Source of the DNA: Sambucus nigra | Taxonomy: Eukaryota > Streptophyta > Magnoliopsida > Dipsacales > Adoxaceae | Reading direction: 5' to 3' | Length of the DNA: 64,000 nt | Assembly (NCBI GenBank): GCA_949130495.1 | Contig: CASBWL010000422.1 | Coordinates: 1-64,000 of the forward strand | Shown here: positions 24,609 to 37,315 of the stretch, piece by piece | Position numbering within the stretch: the stretch's first letter is position 1 | Layout of the letters: each line of letters opens with the position of its first letter | Position numbers and translations under genes: made by a program | Notes under the pieces: model-generated | What the model was told of the DNA's origin: nothing | Database searches by the model: none | Seen by the model: only the letters and a program-made list of their open reading frames with translations

Positions 24609-24739
24609 GAACTACAGTACGGCTGTCCAGGCGTAAAAGAAACCAGGATCCTCCCCACTGATAGGGTCATCTAAATCTTGGATGAAGTGGTAGTCGATGA
24701 TAATTTGCCAATAAGGAAATTTCTGATCGGATCCACTCT

Positions 24740-25640
24740 CACCGACTAAGAAAAAAAGAAATTGGTTGCTTCCCTTAGAAGAAACTTAGATGTTTTTACT
24801 TGGGAACCATACGACTTACCAGGAACTGATCCCATCATAGCTTGCCACCGCTTACACATTGATATAGTCTTCAAGATGATCACTCAGAAGGCTCATCGAA
24901 TAGTTTGATAAGGCCACAACAGTGGAGAACGAGGTGGGGAAACTACTGTATGCAGGATCCACCAGGGAGCTTTGATTCCTAGAATGGTTATCCAACCCAT
25001 TGGGTGGAATGCAAAAATAATGGCAGTTGGAGGGTCTGTATTGACTTCACAGGCCTCAACAAAGCATGCCCCAAGGATAGTTTCCCACTTCCAAAAATAG
25101 ATCAATTAGCTCATGGTACAATAATACATGAAATGATGAGCGTTCTGGATACATATTCAGGCTACCATCAGATTCCTTTCTTTGGCCCAGATCAGGATAA
25201 AACCTCCTTTATAACCCCCATTGGGTTGTATTGCTACAAGGTTATGCCATTTGGATTAAAGAATAAAGGGGCGACTTATCGGAGACTGGTCACGAAGATG
25301 TTCAAAAAATAGATGGAAGACACCATGGAGGTCTACATCGATGACATGCTAGTTAAAAGTAACAACAAAGGCGACCATCTCACAGACCTATCCAGAACTT
25401 TTAAAATCCTTAGGAACTATCGAATGAAGCTTAATGCAAGTAAGTGTTCGTTCGGTGTCCAGTCAGGAAAGTTCTTAGGCTATCTAGTCAGTAAGAGAGG
25501 AATTGAGGCCAACCTAGATCAGATTGACACAATCACGAAAGTACATCCCCCTCATATGCTGAGAGATGTTCAAAAGCTAACTGGAATGCTCACAGCACTC
25601 AACCGTTACATCGCCAAGTCTTTTGAGAGTTGCTGACCTT
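24740..25640 (+). pseudogene. Tat gypsy reverse transcriptase
   Basis: Recognisable blocks run from LRRNLDVFTWEPYDLPG (about 24775) through WRVCIDFTGLNKACPKDSFP (25031), LDTYSGYHQI, KVMPFGLKNKGATYRRL to the catalytic EVYIDDMLVKS (25330-25360) and LNASKCSFGVQSGKFLGYL. Stops occur at 24906, 25310 and 25636 in the successive frames. It would copy element RNA to cDNA. The catalytic YIDD is intact but the frame is broken. Confidence 0.9.
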
Positions 25641-26109
25641 TCTTTCAACTCCTAAAAAAAGACAAAGGCATCATATGGGATAGCGACTACTCAAAAGCTC
25701 TTGAAGAATTCAAGTCCTACGTCAGTAAGTCCAAAGGAGACCCATTATACCTTTACCTTGCAGTATTCGAACACACAGTAAGTTTTGCTCTGATATGTGA
25801 GAAGGAAGGACATCAGAACCCAGTCTATTATGCCAACAAAATTCTCTTAGACGTCGAGCAACGGTACGTGCCTCTGGAAAAACTCGCTTATGCTCTTGTG
25901 GTGGCATCAAGGAAGTTGAAACACTACTTTGAGGCTCATTCAATAACGGTGATTACCTCCTACCCTCTTAAAGTTGTTCTTAGAAAAGTCGACCTTTTCG
26001 AAAGACTTTAAAAGTGGTTAGTCAAACTTAGGAGATTTGATATCCACTTCCAACCAAGAACATTGATAAAAGGATGAGTACTAGCAGACTTCATCGTTGA
26101 GTTTACAGG
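25641..26109 (+). pseudogene. Tat gypsy RNase H (first)
   Basis: Blocks LYLYLAVFEHTVSFALI, NPVYYANKILLDVEQRY, LEKLAYALVVASRKLKHYF and VLADFIVEFTG follow RT in order, with stops near 26009 and 26076. The segment ends at the junction with the inserted gypsy fragment (26110). Confidence 0.85.
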
Positions 26110-27054
26110 TGTGACACCCCACTTAAAATAATAACGAGTGGCCAGCCCTATACTAAAATAATCAGGAATCTTAAGTGGATCATTCTTAGCATCAACTGAC
26201 GATACTAAAATAAACAAAGCTAACTAAACATTACTACAAAAAGAGGGTGCCAAATTTTTTTATTCAAAATATACAATGCAACAACTAACCAACAACAACA
26301 ACTACCAATCAAGATAAAGAACTCACACATGCTAATATAAGAGAGAATAATTCTAATACATCAAAAATACCCAAAAGGAAATACCCAAATAAGTTGCCGG
26401 GTCACAGACAATACAACAGTCCAAAGAAAATAAATATAAACAAAATGCTACACTACAACACTCGGGTGTAAACCCGATATATAAACTGAATCCTAAACTA
26501 GATATACAAAAGATAGGAATCGGCTATATCAACATCCCGCAACAGTCCGCTACTGCCATAGCTCCACGAATACACTAGATAGATAACATCAATGGCGTCT
26601 TTGTGGAGGAACACCTAAAATAATACAATATATACATAGCAGGAGAAAAAATATAAATGGGTCAGAGCCCGAGGTGTGAAAACATTTTTAGCAAGTGCAT
26701 TAAAATGCATAATAATTTTAAATGCATAATAACATGATTAAAGGTGGAGTCGCACTCTCCTAAAAATCCAACTCACCCCTCAACTAGAGATCGCACCTAA
26801 ACGTATACACATGATCATCAAATGACTACCCAATTCTTCTAGGGACAAACAAGTCTAACCTACTCCCCAAATCCGTACTTGCGTAACCCATCATCTAAAA
26901 CAAATCCATAAACTTCCTACCATAGCTTACCCACGTACATCTAAAATTATATTAACTTATAAATATACATATACATAACTCTTATTAGAATTTAACGGAT
27001 TCTAGATTTTAACTTACACGAGTTATTGGCATCTAAATGCTAAGAACTAAACTT

Positions 27055-27585
27055 CTCCCAATTCTTAACACTGCACTTCATTTCGTGCGTGGGACGTCTC
27101 GCAAGAAAAATCCAAACAAGGAACCGCCCCGATACACTACTCCTTGACAGTGTTGATTATCGAGATTCATTATGGCCTCAATGCACGGCGCATATAACCC
27201 CAATTACTAAATTATTATAAAAGGTTAACTCTTCCCAACTCTTAACAGTGCACTGCGTTTCGTGCGTGGGACGTCTCGCAAAGCGAAATCCAAACAAGGA
27301 ACCCCCCCGATACACTACTCTTTGACACTGTAGATTGTCAAGATTCATAATGCCCTCGGTGCACGGTGCATATAATATCAACTACGTAAATAAAATAATC
27401 CACCCGTTTGTTTCCCATGACTCATTATTCCAATAACTTATAAATCTGAGTACTAAGGACTAAATTTCTCCCCACTCCCAATATTGCACGGCGTTTCGTG
27501 CATGGGACGTCTCGCAAAGTGAAATCCAAATAAGGAACCCCCTCGTTACACTACTCTTTGATAATATTGGTCGTTGAGATCCATT
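27055..27585. repeat. Three tandem-spaced copies of an LTR module
   Basis: Copies at about 27055-27170, 27232-27348 and 27470-27585 share cgtgcgtgggacgtctcgca, then aatccaaacaaggaacc, then a cgatacactactc phrase, followed by a related ctatagcc/atgcctcggtgc tail. Unit spacing is roughly 180-240 bp. Confidence 0.85.
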
Positions 27586-28780
27586 ACGCCCCCGGTACCC
27601 CACACATAACTACGAATACATAGGAGGAGCAAAAATATCTAATCACATAACTAAGATAATGCTCCGAAACTTTTAGGGGTCTATAACATTACTCTAGTTA
27701 TAAAGCACAATCATACAACCCTAACAATCAAGTACACATAGCACACTTAGCGTACAATTAAATATCTAAAATCCAATCACTTAAGGATATACAAAATACT
27801 TCACAATGATATCATCTTCCAGGAATTACTCACTTTATCCTGGGTTACCATATATCGGACTATTATCACACCGCCACGGTAATAAAGACAAATCACAACG
27901 TAGGGGAAGAAGTCATAGTTCCTAACCGAAAAGTGAGAATGAATCATACCCAAGACTTTTCACCCCCAAATAAAATCACACAGATAATAATGGACGACTA
28001 TGACCTAGGGACTATACGCACCCTGCTCCTTAAGCCAGGAGCCTCACCCACATCGCGCAACTTGCCATGATAGCACTAGAGGGTATGCCCACACAATAAG
28101 TATATATATACCATTCACACTAGATATATATACAATCACATCATATAAATGCAAACCATCACACAAGGTATATACAATTACGTCATATAGGTATACATAC
28201 TATATTACGCCCATATGTATGAAAGAAATAATTTCACATACAAGTATATTATCTCGATATACTAACCGTTGCTAACTCGCACGCTACCCATTTTGTATAC
28301 ATGATACGGTCCCTCACTTGAAATTTACTCATCCATCACTTCTATTTGTATGAATAATCTCTTAATTCTATTAGCGTTAAGGATATTCCCTATATCCGAA
28401 TTCACATTGATCAACAATTATTATCCCCAATCCATATTATGGTTCAATCGATCATACGAATCATTATCGTTATCACCTTTGTGATTCAATCCAAAAGTCC
28501 AACATTGCCAAACGTATCTTGCCTCTCTCTTATAGACCCATAACTATCTCCAAATAGAAAACTCGATGATAGTGGGATTCGCCACTTGGCCATACGATAT
28601 CTTAAATTCGCACTCTCTCGAAATCAATCAATACGACCCCAATATTTTCTCTTGGGTAAAACTCCCTAAAAATCTCCATAACATACTTCTCATAACTTGT
28701 ATGAAGGTTCCTAATCGATAAACCCAAACGAAACGGAGCTAAACTCACTGTAGAAAAACCTCACAAAACAACCCTATTTT

Positions 28781-28975
28781 CGAATTGATTCGGCCAACAA
28801 ATTGAATCGATTCGCCCCAACTGCGAATCGATTTGGTCTAAAGGACCTGGGAATCTGTCTTAAGACAAATCGATTCGTATTGTGTCTGAATCGATTTAGT
28901 CACTTAGACATGTGACTCTGCAACATTCCAAATCGATTCAGAAAAGGGCCGAATCGATTCGGCCTGTTCAGCAGC
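28781..28975. repeat. GAATCGATTCG palindromes in LTR
   Basis: Around eight copies or half-copies of the self-complementary (A/G)AATCGATT(C/T) core lie within 195 bp, for example gccgaatcgattcggcc near 28955. They occupy the same relative location as the palindromes in related LTRs. Confidence 0.85.
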
Positions 28976-29745
28976 TCAAAAATGACCATTTTTCCTCAAA
29001 AACCAAAATTCAAAAAATCATATATATCATCTTCTAACAATTTCTCTTCAACCCAAACATATTTCTAACTTCAAAACTCAATATATAACTTCCTAACTAA
29101 TTTTAAAACCCAAAATCCATATACCCACACCTCAAATACAAGATTTACCCAAAAATCTAGGTTTCGACATTTTAAACCCAAAATTCATAATTTTGATCCA
29201 CAAATCATGAAATAAAATATGCACAATAATTATTTAGTTTAATCACTTGCCTCAAATTTGTAGAGTCTGAATCTTCCTCGAAATCACGGATTGGCCAGAA
29301 TCCCCAAGCTTTTCTTCTTTCTTTTCTTCCTTTCCTCTTCTCTCTCTATCTCTCTCTAGGGTTTTCTCTTTTCTCTAAAATGAGATTGTTATCTCCCGTC
29401 GGCTTTTTAAGCCTTGAATCAAAGATACCCAACTTTAAATGATAATACACACTTTAAATGACTCGGTTACTCCAATTCGAGTCAAATGAACTTAAAAATA
29501 TTCTGGAACCCAAATAAGACCCAAGTACAGTCATTTTGACTATCTCGACCCAAATGAGATAGTCATTTTGACTATCTCGATCCCTCCGGGATCAACCGCA
29601 CACTCAGAATCATCATCCGAAATACTTTCTAACATCCTCAAATTTTGACCTCAATTGCCAGATTTATAATTCTCCAATTGAAATAGATAATTAAACTCTC
29701 CCAAATTAATTTAATTATCAGTCCTGAAAATCGCGGGGTGTTACA

Positions 29746-30880
29746 GACTTCCCCACTTATAAGAATTTCGCCCTCGAAATTAAGCTCAGCCTAGTACTCA
29801 AAACCTCAACTAGATCCTACGACACCTACCCTCAAGATCACTATATCTATGCCTCCCACTTCTCACGGCGAATCATATAAATTTTAAAACCAAATATGCC
29901 AATCAGGGCGCCCATATGCCCTATGCCCAAGCTCTACTGGTAAAAACTTAACTCGGCTTCACTTAGCCTCAAATTGTATAGTAACTCGAAATAAATTTAT
30001 CTATAAGAACATACTAGTTATATAAAATTTTGAAATGTTCAAAGATTTTAACTCCTCTCAATTCCAGACATTCACTACTTTCAAGCGGGGAAGGTCTCGC
30101 AAGCGAAATCCAAACAAGGAACCCTCCCAATACACTACTATGTAGCTTTGTCGGGGATTGAGATCAGTTAGATCGGGACTAAGTTTTAAAAGAAATATTT
30201 TTGTGTAAATCATTTCGATATTTTCCGAAGGCCTATAAGAATTTTATTTTGAGAACAGTTTATGTCTTTTGACATTCAAATAAAATACCTTATGCCCAAG
30301 ACACAAGGTGCTAATAATTACTATACTCTTACTAACATATAGTTCTCAAATCTAGAATAAATATGAGCCAAATTTCCCTCTCAACAATAATCCATTAAAT
30401 GCTTAATCTTATCAGTCACAATAATCTCCTACATCATAATAAAATATTTCCATACACTAGGCTCTTCCATAGATGGAATGCAATAAATATATAAATCTAG
30501 CACAACTATAAAACAATATCTTTACCGTTACTACTCAACATGTTTTAATGATTCCTACATTCAAAAAAAAAATCATAGCTCCCTACTAGCGCACCACAAG
30601 ATAATCTATTCGCTCAAAAGATAATCATATAAGAGCCTCACCTGCTCAATCTAGCCTTCCGGTCATTCCATACATTTTAGGGTTATAGCACTAACCACTC
30701 ATCCAAATCTTATATACGATACTTCCAATGCCCCTCAAAGCATAGTCCTAACCATAAAGGATAGTAATCTAGATCATACCTCTTTAGTCCGATTGTATCT
30801 CTTCATCGATGGGCTCCCACTCAAAGTCCCTCGACCTAAAATGGCCTCGAACCTACTGTAGGGGTTTCACATCCAAGACT
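29746..30880 (-). other. PPT and 3' untranslated part of the Tekay-like insert
   Basis: On the minus strand the last 50 bases before the LTR include the gagggcgaaattcttataag text and a purine tract (gtggggaagtc). The rest is non-coding. It holds a fourth copy of the LTR module near 30055-30160 (ggtctcgcaagcgaaatcc), even though this lies outside the LTR. Pol is absent. Confidence 0.65.
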
Positions 30881-31324
30881 TCCTCAAAACGTGGCCCTCT
30901 ACCTCTTTTGGGACAATCTCTCTTCCTATGGCCTAATTCTTTACAAAAGAAACATCTACCAAAAGATCCTCTCTGCCCATCCTAAGGAACAAAACGAGAT
31001 TGCGACCCTCTATAATTCTGCTTATACCAATTTGCTTCACTAGCATTCTCTCCTCCAGACTTACTAGAAGAACCCGAGTCTCTAAAGTTCTTTGCCCCTT
31101 GCGAACAAAGACTATATTCCTGACACTGTAACAATGTCGCATTCACTACCTCGACGAAAGTCACTAACGCTGGGTTCCCTAGCAAAGGTTGTCGAATTCA
31201 CCAATCTAAACCTCCCACGAACTTTGTTATATGTTTCTCCTCTATATTTACCTCATCATGCTCTAAATTAGCTAATCGAGTAAATTTTTCCTCATATTTG
31301 GCCATCGTTCGATCACCTTGAAAC
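30880..31324 (-). pseudogene. Tekay-like gag remnant
   Basis: On the minus strand: GDRTMAKYEEKFTRLANLE, then KFVGGLDW followed by a stop, then NPALVTFVEVVNATLLQCQE, and after another stop a zinc knuckle CFFCKELGHRKRDCPKRG (about 30905-30955; CX2CX4HX4C intact). Only the C-terminal half of Gag is present; no protease or RT follows. Confidence 0.8.
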
Positions 31325-31700
31325 ACATGGAGTATAGATCATACTTGTTACTCCAGAAAATACCACTGTCGAGTAGGGAATCAGGTAAGGATTTGAAGCC
31401 TCCAATAACGAAGATGAATACGAAGCTCTAATCGCTAGCTTTTGCAAAGCCCGACTGTTGGGGGAAAAGCGCCTTCGTGTATTTAGGGATTCCAAACTAG
31501 TCTCCAGGAAAGTAGGCGGGAACTTTAATGCAAACAATGAAAGGATAGTAGCCTACCTCGATGTGGTAAGGGAACTCATGGTAGGATTCGAGAACGAAGA
31601 TGTTCAGCTGTTTCCCCGGGGACAAAATAGCCATGTCGATACCTTAGCAGCCCTGAGCTCAGCAATTGACTCTGAATTAATAAGGACTATTCATATTTAA
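31325..31700 (+). pseudogene. Tat gypsy second (archaeal-type) RNase H
   Basis: It starts at a stop-containing ILVTPEN block (31337) and continues NNEDEYEALIASFCKARLLG, then LFPRGQNSHVDTLAALSSA. This duplicate RNase H between the first RNase H and integrase is diagnostic of the Tat lineage. Two early stops are present. The segment 31458-31700 is open. Confidence 0.85.
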
Positions 31701-31739
31701 TTCCTCGTACGCTCAAGTATCAACCCAATAGTCATAGCC

Positions 31740-32229
31740 GAGCAGGTTCTCCTCATAGAAAAGGCTTCTAGCTGGATGGATCCCGTCGCCAATTATCTAC
31801 GAAGTGACATATTGCCCGGCGACATGAAATTGGCCCACCAGGTAAGATTTAAGGCTACCCATTGTTATCTTGACACCAAGGGAAAGATTTACAAGAATTC
31901 ATTCACAAGCCCTTATCTCCAGTGCATTCACCCACAAGATGTCGAGCAAGTACTTAGTGAACTTTAAGAAGGCGTTTGTGGTAGTCATGCAGGTAGAAGA
32001 TCGTTGGTCTTTCTAGCAAATAAAGAAGGATACTGGTGGTCTCACATGCATAAGGACACAGGTGCCTACGTTCACAAGCATGAAAAATGTCAGAAACATT
32101 CCCCTATAGTCCATCAACCTGCTAGTGACCTAAAATCTCCAACGAGCCCATGGACGTTTACATAATCGGACAACTACCTACCGCATGAGGAAATCGCAAG
32201 TATCTAGTGGTTGATACATATTCCTTCAC
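31740..32229 (+). pseudogene. Tat gypsy integrase, N-terminal part
   Basis: The HHCC-type region is visible: CYLDTKGKIYKNSFTSPYLQ, LSEL-EGVCGSHAGRRSL and EGYWWSHMHKDTGAYVHKHE with KCQKH. The first Cys of the CX2C pair is His. After frameshifts come GNRKYLVVDTYSFT with the first catalytic Asp. The frame is cut at 32229 by the inserted LTR element. Confidence 0.82.
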
Positions 32230-34286
32230 TGATAAGTCATGAATATTGCATTTTCCGCCAGGTAATTTATGCATTTTTAGGCCTCTCAGGTACCGTAATT
32301 GTTATAATTATGCTCGCTAATTAGAAAACCTTCATTTTATATGCTAACATGTTATTTGAGGTATTATTGAGTGTTTTTAGGTGTTACGGTGCTTAGTGTG
32401 AAGTTTCGTCGTGTTCCGGTAAACTTCGGTAGAAGTTTGCACGTTCAGGGGCAATTTGGCAATTTCACACTTTGGGATTTTTGCCCAAAGTCTCACGAAA
32501 GTTGAATCTCTTGGGCCAAGCTTTGCGTGGCCATGAACGGTGCTCGAATCAGAGTCCGAACGAATATTCCACGGGCCTTTGATCGGGAAAGAATTATAAG
32601 GAATTTAATTTATTATTTTAAATAACTAACTTTTTAAATAATGCCAACCATGTCCCTTCTCCACTTTTGCAGCAAACTTCAAATTGAAATGGCGATTTGG
32701 GATTTTCTCGGGTTTGTTCTAGGGTTTTGGTTCTAGCTTGATTCGCGGGTCCATATAGATTTCAGCGGGTCCCAATTTGTGCTCGGGTTTAGTTTTGGGT
32801 CTTGGGTATAATCTGGGTGCATCATTGGGTTTTGACATGGATGATAGCAGCGCTCAATTCTCAGGTCAAATCGAATTAGCTATTTGGAGCTTGCAACCAT
32901 CGATAATGGCATGTCTCATCATAATCATGGTGTGGGGGTTAGCAGCTCGGGTCTTTGGTCGAAAATCTCTTGTCTTGAGTTTTACATGGGTCTTGGGCTT
33001 TGCTGTTGTAGCTTGATATGGATACAGCCCGAGTTTTACATGGGTCTTGTTTACGCACCATTACAGCGGGTTTTGGTGGAAACCCATTTGGGGTTTATTT
33101 AGATAGCAGCACAAATCGGTGGAGAGGTCTGGCAGTGCCGGTCGATCGAGTTTCTTTTTTGCTCTTGATCAAAACCAGTGTGCTATTTCCCCTTTTCACC
33201 GGTAGACCGACCATGCTCTGGCGGTCGACCAGTCTCTTGTTCCCTTGTTTTACCCGACTTGCTGCTACCCCTTTTTCTTTTTTATTTTCTTTTTCTTTCT
33301 TTTCGTAACGGCGACTTATCCCATTTTATATTTCTTTTTCTCTTTCTCTTTTATTTCTTTTTTCCCACTTGGTATATAATGTGGGACTTGGTTTATTTGT
33401 AAAGGCTCTCGTAATATCTCATTTTTCTTCTTCTCTTAATTAGTTTTAGGAGTCAGGGTTTGTAAACTTTGGGGTTTATTTATGGAAACCACCCCTCTCC
33501 TCCATTATTGTTGGGTTTTCCCCCATTTTTGGTAAGCAATCTACTACTCTTCTTCTCTTCTGTCCATTTCTTGCTTTATTTCCATGCTTAGTTATTATTT
33601 CCATGCCTAGATAATTAGTTTAATTTATTTATTTCTTATTTTAATAATTAATTAGTTGTTTAATTTATTTATCCATGTGTAGTGAGTAGTTAAATAGGGT
33701 TTGAATCGTGTGTCTGCCATTGATGGGCGTTGAGCTCCGAAAATTAGGTTTTGTGTAAAATCACATTTAATTGAAACCTTGTGCATTAAAATGGGTCTAT
33801 TATGCATTTAACTTTCTTTGTCACGCAACGTTAATGTTTATAGCGATAAAACGATTTTAATCCGCATGTGACCGTTTTGAATTAAATGTTTTATCTCGCA
33901 TCTTTGGGTTAAATTCCTTCATGCGTGATATATATATCATTAATTAAAAATGCTTCGTTAAATGTTTTTGAATAGAAATTCTAATTAGGCATTGTTTAGC
34001 CCATTGCGGGTATGTGACCCCGACTCTCGTTTTCTTAATTATTATTTGGAGTTAACTTCTTAATTTTCCCTCTTTCTTTATTTCCAACCCATCATCTTTT
34101 ACACTTTTATTCCTGAACTGATATATCAATTAAAATCTATACGATACTCCTTGTGGATTATCAATACCCAAACTTACCGCTATACTTGTATCGCAAGTGT
34201 AGTTGTAGTTTAGGTTTTTGTAATGAGGTGGAGAGCCGAAAACAACGACAGTGCTTCTACACGAGCGCTTAGTTCGCGCCTGATCA
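32230..34286 (+). repeat. 5' LTR of LARD-like element
   Basis: 2,057 bp, starting tgataagtcatgaatatt and ending cgcgcctgatca. The ORFs inside (for example 32777-33402) recur in the 3' LTR with stops and are not genes. Confidence 0.85.
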
Positions 34287-37200
34287 AAATGGCGCCGTTG
34301 CGGGTGATTGTTTTATTATAGATTGTAATTGATTTATTATTTTGTAATATTTTTTCCCTTTGTATTTGTTTTCTTTATTTTAGCCTTTCTTTTTTACTTG
34401 TGCTAGATTGTTTCGAGAAATTAAAATTTTTGTGCTTGTCGCTTTTGTTGAATTTCATATTTTGAAATGTCTCGCTATAACTCTTTAGACAACCTTAATT
34501 GTTATAGGAATAGTTTTCCAAGTTATACTCCCAAGACTATGCGAGAATGCCTACAAATTCTTGAGAATGAACGACTTGAGCATGAAATTCAATAAGTTGT
34601 AAGTAGTCCCTCATCGTCTTGGGAACAAACTTTACATGGTAGGAATAAGGAATTGAACGATGAACTCGAGATTTATGAGACTTGGAGAAGTAAAAAAAAG
34701 TCCAACTCGATGAGATTATTTCTTTTTCACAAAGTTGGGTTGAGGTTGAAACTTGCGTTTCATCTACACCCCTTTTTGAGGGAGAAATAATTGAGAGTGA
34801 TCCATGCACTCTCGAATTGCATCCTCTCATTAATTCTTCAAATTGTAGTGAGGTTGATGGTCCTTCCTTTCCTTTATTCCCTACTATTCTCGAACCATTA
34901 AATCTATCACAAGAATCAGTTGAAAGTCTTGAGGACTTTGACCCGATTCTTGAACGAGAATGTTATTTTGAGATGCTTCATCCCATGGGCTATTCACTTG
35001 CACTATCCCTGCCTCCCCTTCCAATTGAAAAACCTTGGGGATGTTATTTTAATTTTTCCTAGATCAATGTGGTCTTGTCCCCCTTTTATCCAAATCCTTC
35101 ATCGTCCTCCAAAAATTTATAATTGGTGATGGTTCATTTCTTACGCCTTACACATGCCTTTTGTTGTTCAAATAAAATTCATATTTTTCGGGAGGCATGC
35201 ATGAAAGGGAGGGTCCATCGTGGATCTTTCAAAGCCAAATCGTATTTTGGGTGGACCCTCAAAATTTTTGACTTTATGTGAATAGTTAGTGTGAAGTCTA
35301 AATAGTAGGTTGTAAATAGATAGCTTTTTATTCTTTCTTTCTTTAGTTTTTCTTTCCTTTTAGTTTAGTCTAGTGTAATTAGTTAAACTTTTTGTTATTT
35401 CTTTTCGTTATGCTCGGTACTAACTCATTTTTTAGATTCTTTGAACTCGTACTTATTCGGGGATTGCTCTCCAATTTTGGGTAGTATCATTCTTTTCCTA
35501 TCTTTGTGTTGTTTTCTTAATGCGCATTGAGGACAATGCAACATTTAAGTTACGGGGTGTAGGATATTCTATCCATTTCATGTTTAGTTCATGGATTTGA
35601 TCACATGTTAGTTACAAAGCATGCTTTTTATTAAAAAATTAAAAAAATTCAAAAATATTTTCTTTCTTCTTTCTCCTTTGTTGGGATTTTTGCCCTTGTT
35701 TTCGATGATAAATTTCAATAATTTCCCAATCCAATAGAAAAATCAATGATGCATGTTCTCGATTTTAGAATTCATTAGACTTTACTCCTCAAATCATTGA
35801 TATTATGAATAACTTCATGAATTAAACATTATCCTATGAGCACATGTGCTTTTCTTGTTCTATTGATTTAGTTTAAGATTTTTATAACTCGGTAATGTTT
35901 TGTTGCATTGTATATACTTACATAAGTGAGATTTGAGGCATACCTTCATTTGTGAGTCTTTTCTCCTTGATGACGTTAATTTCGTCGGTAATCTCACTAT
36001 TCTTTCATTTGATTGTTCATTATTTGAGTTCATTTATGAAATGTGTTACTTGAGCATGATTTTCAAAGTTTGTTTAGACTCGAGAATTGCGTTAACTTTA
36101 GGAAATGATCATAGGCCATCTTTATTATATCACCCATATTGACCTTGACCTCACCTTAAATGTTTCCCTAGTTAACCCCTTTGAGCCTAAATATAGCCTT
36201 TCGTTTCACAACCCAAAATCCCATAACCAACTCCACAATGGAGTTATATACCATACTTATTACCTTTCATACCTTTGTTTGGAATGATACTTGGGGTTGA
36301 ATGATTTTCTTGCTTTGTGGTTGCAATTAAGCATGAAAAGAGGGAGAAAATTGAAGAAAAGAAAGAAGTGAAAAAGAAAAGAAAAAGAGAAAAACAAAAC
36401 AAAACAAAACAAAAAGATGAAGAAAAGAAAGAAGTGAAAAAGAAAAGAAAAGAAAAGAAAAGAAAGAGAAAGAGAAAGTTGTATATGATGTATTTAGTGT
36501 TCAATAATCCTTGTTGCTCTCAAATTTCATATCTAATGCATGTTATGGAAGCTATTTTTCCAATTTTATAATTAGTCATAATTTTCCATTATCCTGAGTT
36601 TTCATCCCCAAACACTTTGAATTCGTACATATACCTTTCGTTTCATAAATGTATCCCCAAACCTACATTACAACCTTATAAAGTCCTATATGATCCTAAG
36701 GTGAGTTCAATTTAAAGTTTAAATAGTTTTGATAATCTGTGAAAATGCATTTTTCCTCCTTTAATGAGCAGCATCTTTCATTGATATTACATGTTTTTCT
36801 TTTTATATATAACGTTCTTCATTAGTGACATGTGCGCGACCTTGTTTCCATTTACATTTACTCTTTATGCCTGCATGACCCGTGTATTACATCCCCTTTC
36901 ATAGTGATTTTGTTTGTTGAGTGTAATGCCCGATGAGGATTGATATATGCACGCTTTGACGCATTCGACGAAGTTCATTCTATAATGTTAATAACTATGG
37001 ACTTTTCTGTGAATTCATTCACTTTTCTAATAACATGTTTGAAATCTTTTTCATTGTTGTTGAGTTTATCGCATATTAATTGAGAAAATCATATGATGTT
37101 TATGGGTTTTATCCCTAAAAACCCTCAAGAGACGACACTTGTCCACTAGGGTAACCTAGGGATTTAACGGCTTATTGCATACTCTAAATGAAATCGTTTT

Positions 37201-37315
37201 CCCGCAAAAGTGGCTTTTATCGCTTTTGTATATATCTCTTTTTTTTTGTTTTCTTATAGTTCTTCTTGCTTTTAACTTCATTGCTAGAACCTCGAAATGC
37301 CTAAGTTAGGGGGTG
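34287..37315 (+). other. Interior of LARD-like element, no gag-pol
   Basis: An ATG at about 34467 opens MSRYNSLDNLNCYRNSFPSY and continues to a stop near 34590; further short acidic frames follow (34817-35062). They may be residues of a lost gag, but no zinc finger, protease or RT is found. The purine-rich stretch at 36330-36480 (gaaaagaaagaagtgaaaaa repeats) gives a Lys/Glu-rich frame that is low complexity. The remainder is AT-rich spacer. Confidence 0.6.

Larger units (their letters stand above)
26110..29745 (-). repeat. 3' LTR (3.64 kb) of the Tekay-like insert
   Basis: On the minus strand the LTR starts TGTAACACCCCGCG at 29745 and ends GGGGTGTCACA at 26110. The flanking minus-strand text taatttcgagggcgaaattc just before it is the usual pre-PPT text of Tekay/Del chromoviruses. 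It shares termini with the solo LTRs at 5120-7845 and 13056-16527. It contains three copies of a module of about 110 bp (27050-27600) and a palindrome cluster (28781-28975). Confidence 0.88.
26110..31324 (-). mobile_element. Truncated Tekay/Del-like gypsy inserted in RNase H
   Basis: On the minus strand this is a gag remnant (about 31324-30880), about 1 kb without pol, a polypurine tract, and a 3' LTR (29745-26110). The 5' LTR and pol are missing. The host element loses roughly 40 codons between VEFTG at 26108 and the GV-ILVTPEN block from about 31325. No TSD is evident at the right junction. Insertion followed by a deletion across its 5' half is inferred. Confidence 0.78.

Noticed and set aside
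32777..33402. Four + frames in the 5' LTR of the LARD-like element (also 37801-38555 in the 3' LTR)
   Set aside because: They fall inside LTR sequence, differ between the two copies by frame changes and contain no domain.
36244..36571. Lys/Glu-rich + frame and Phe/Ser-rich - frame
   Set aside because: Low-complexity purine tract (gaaaagaaag repeats) within the LARD-like interior; no domain.
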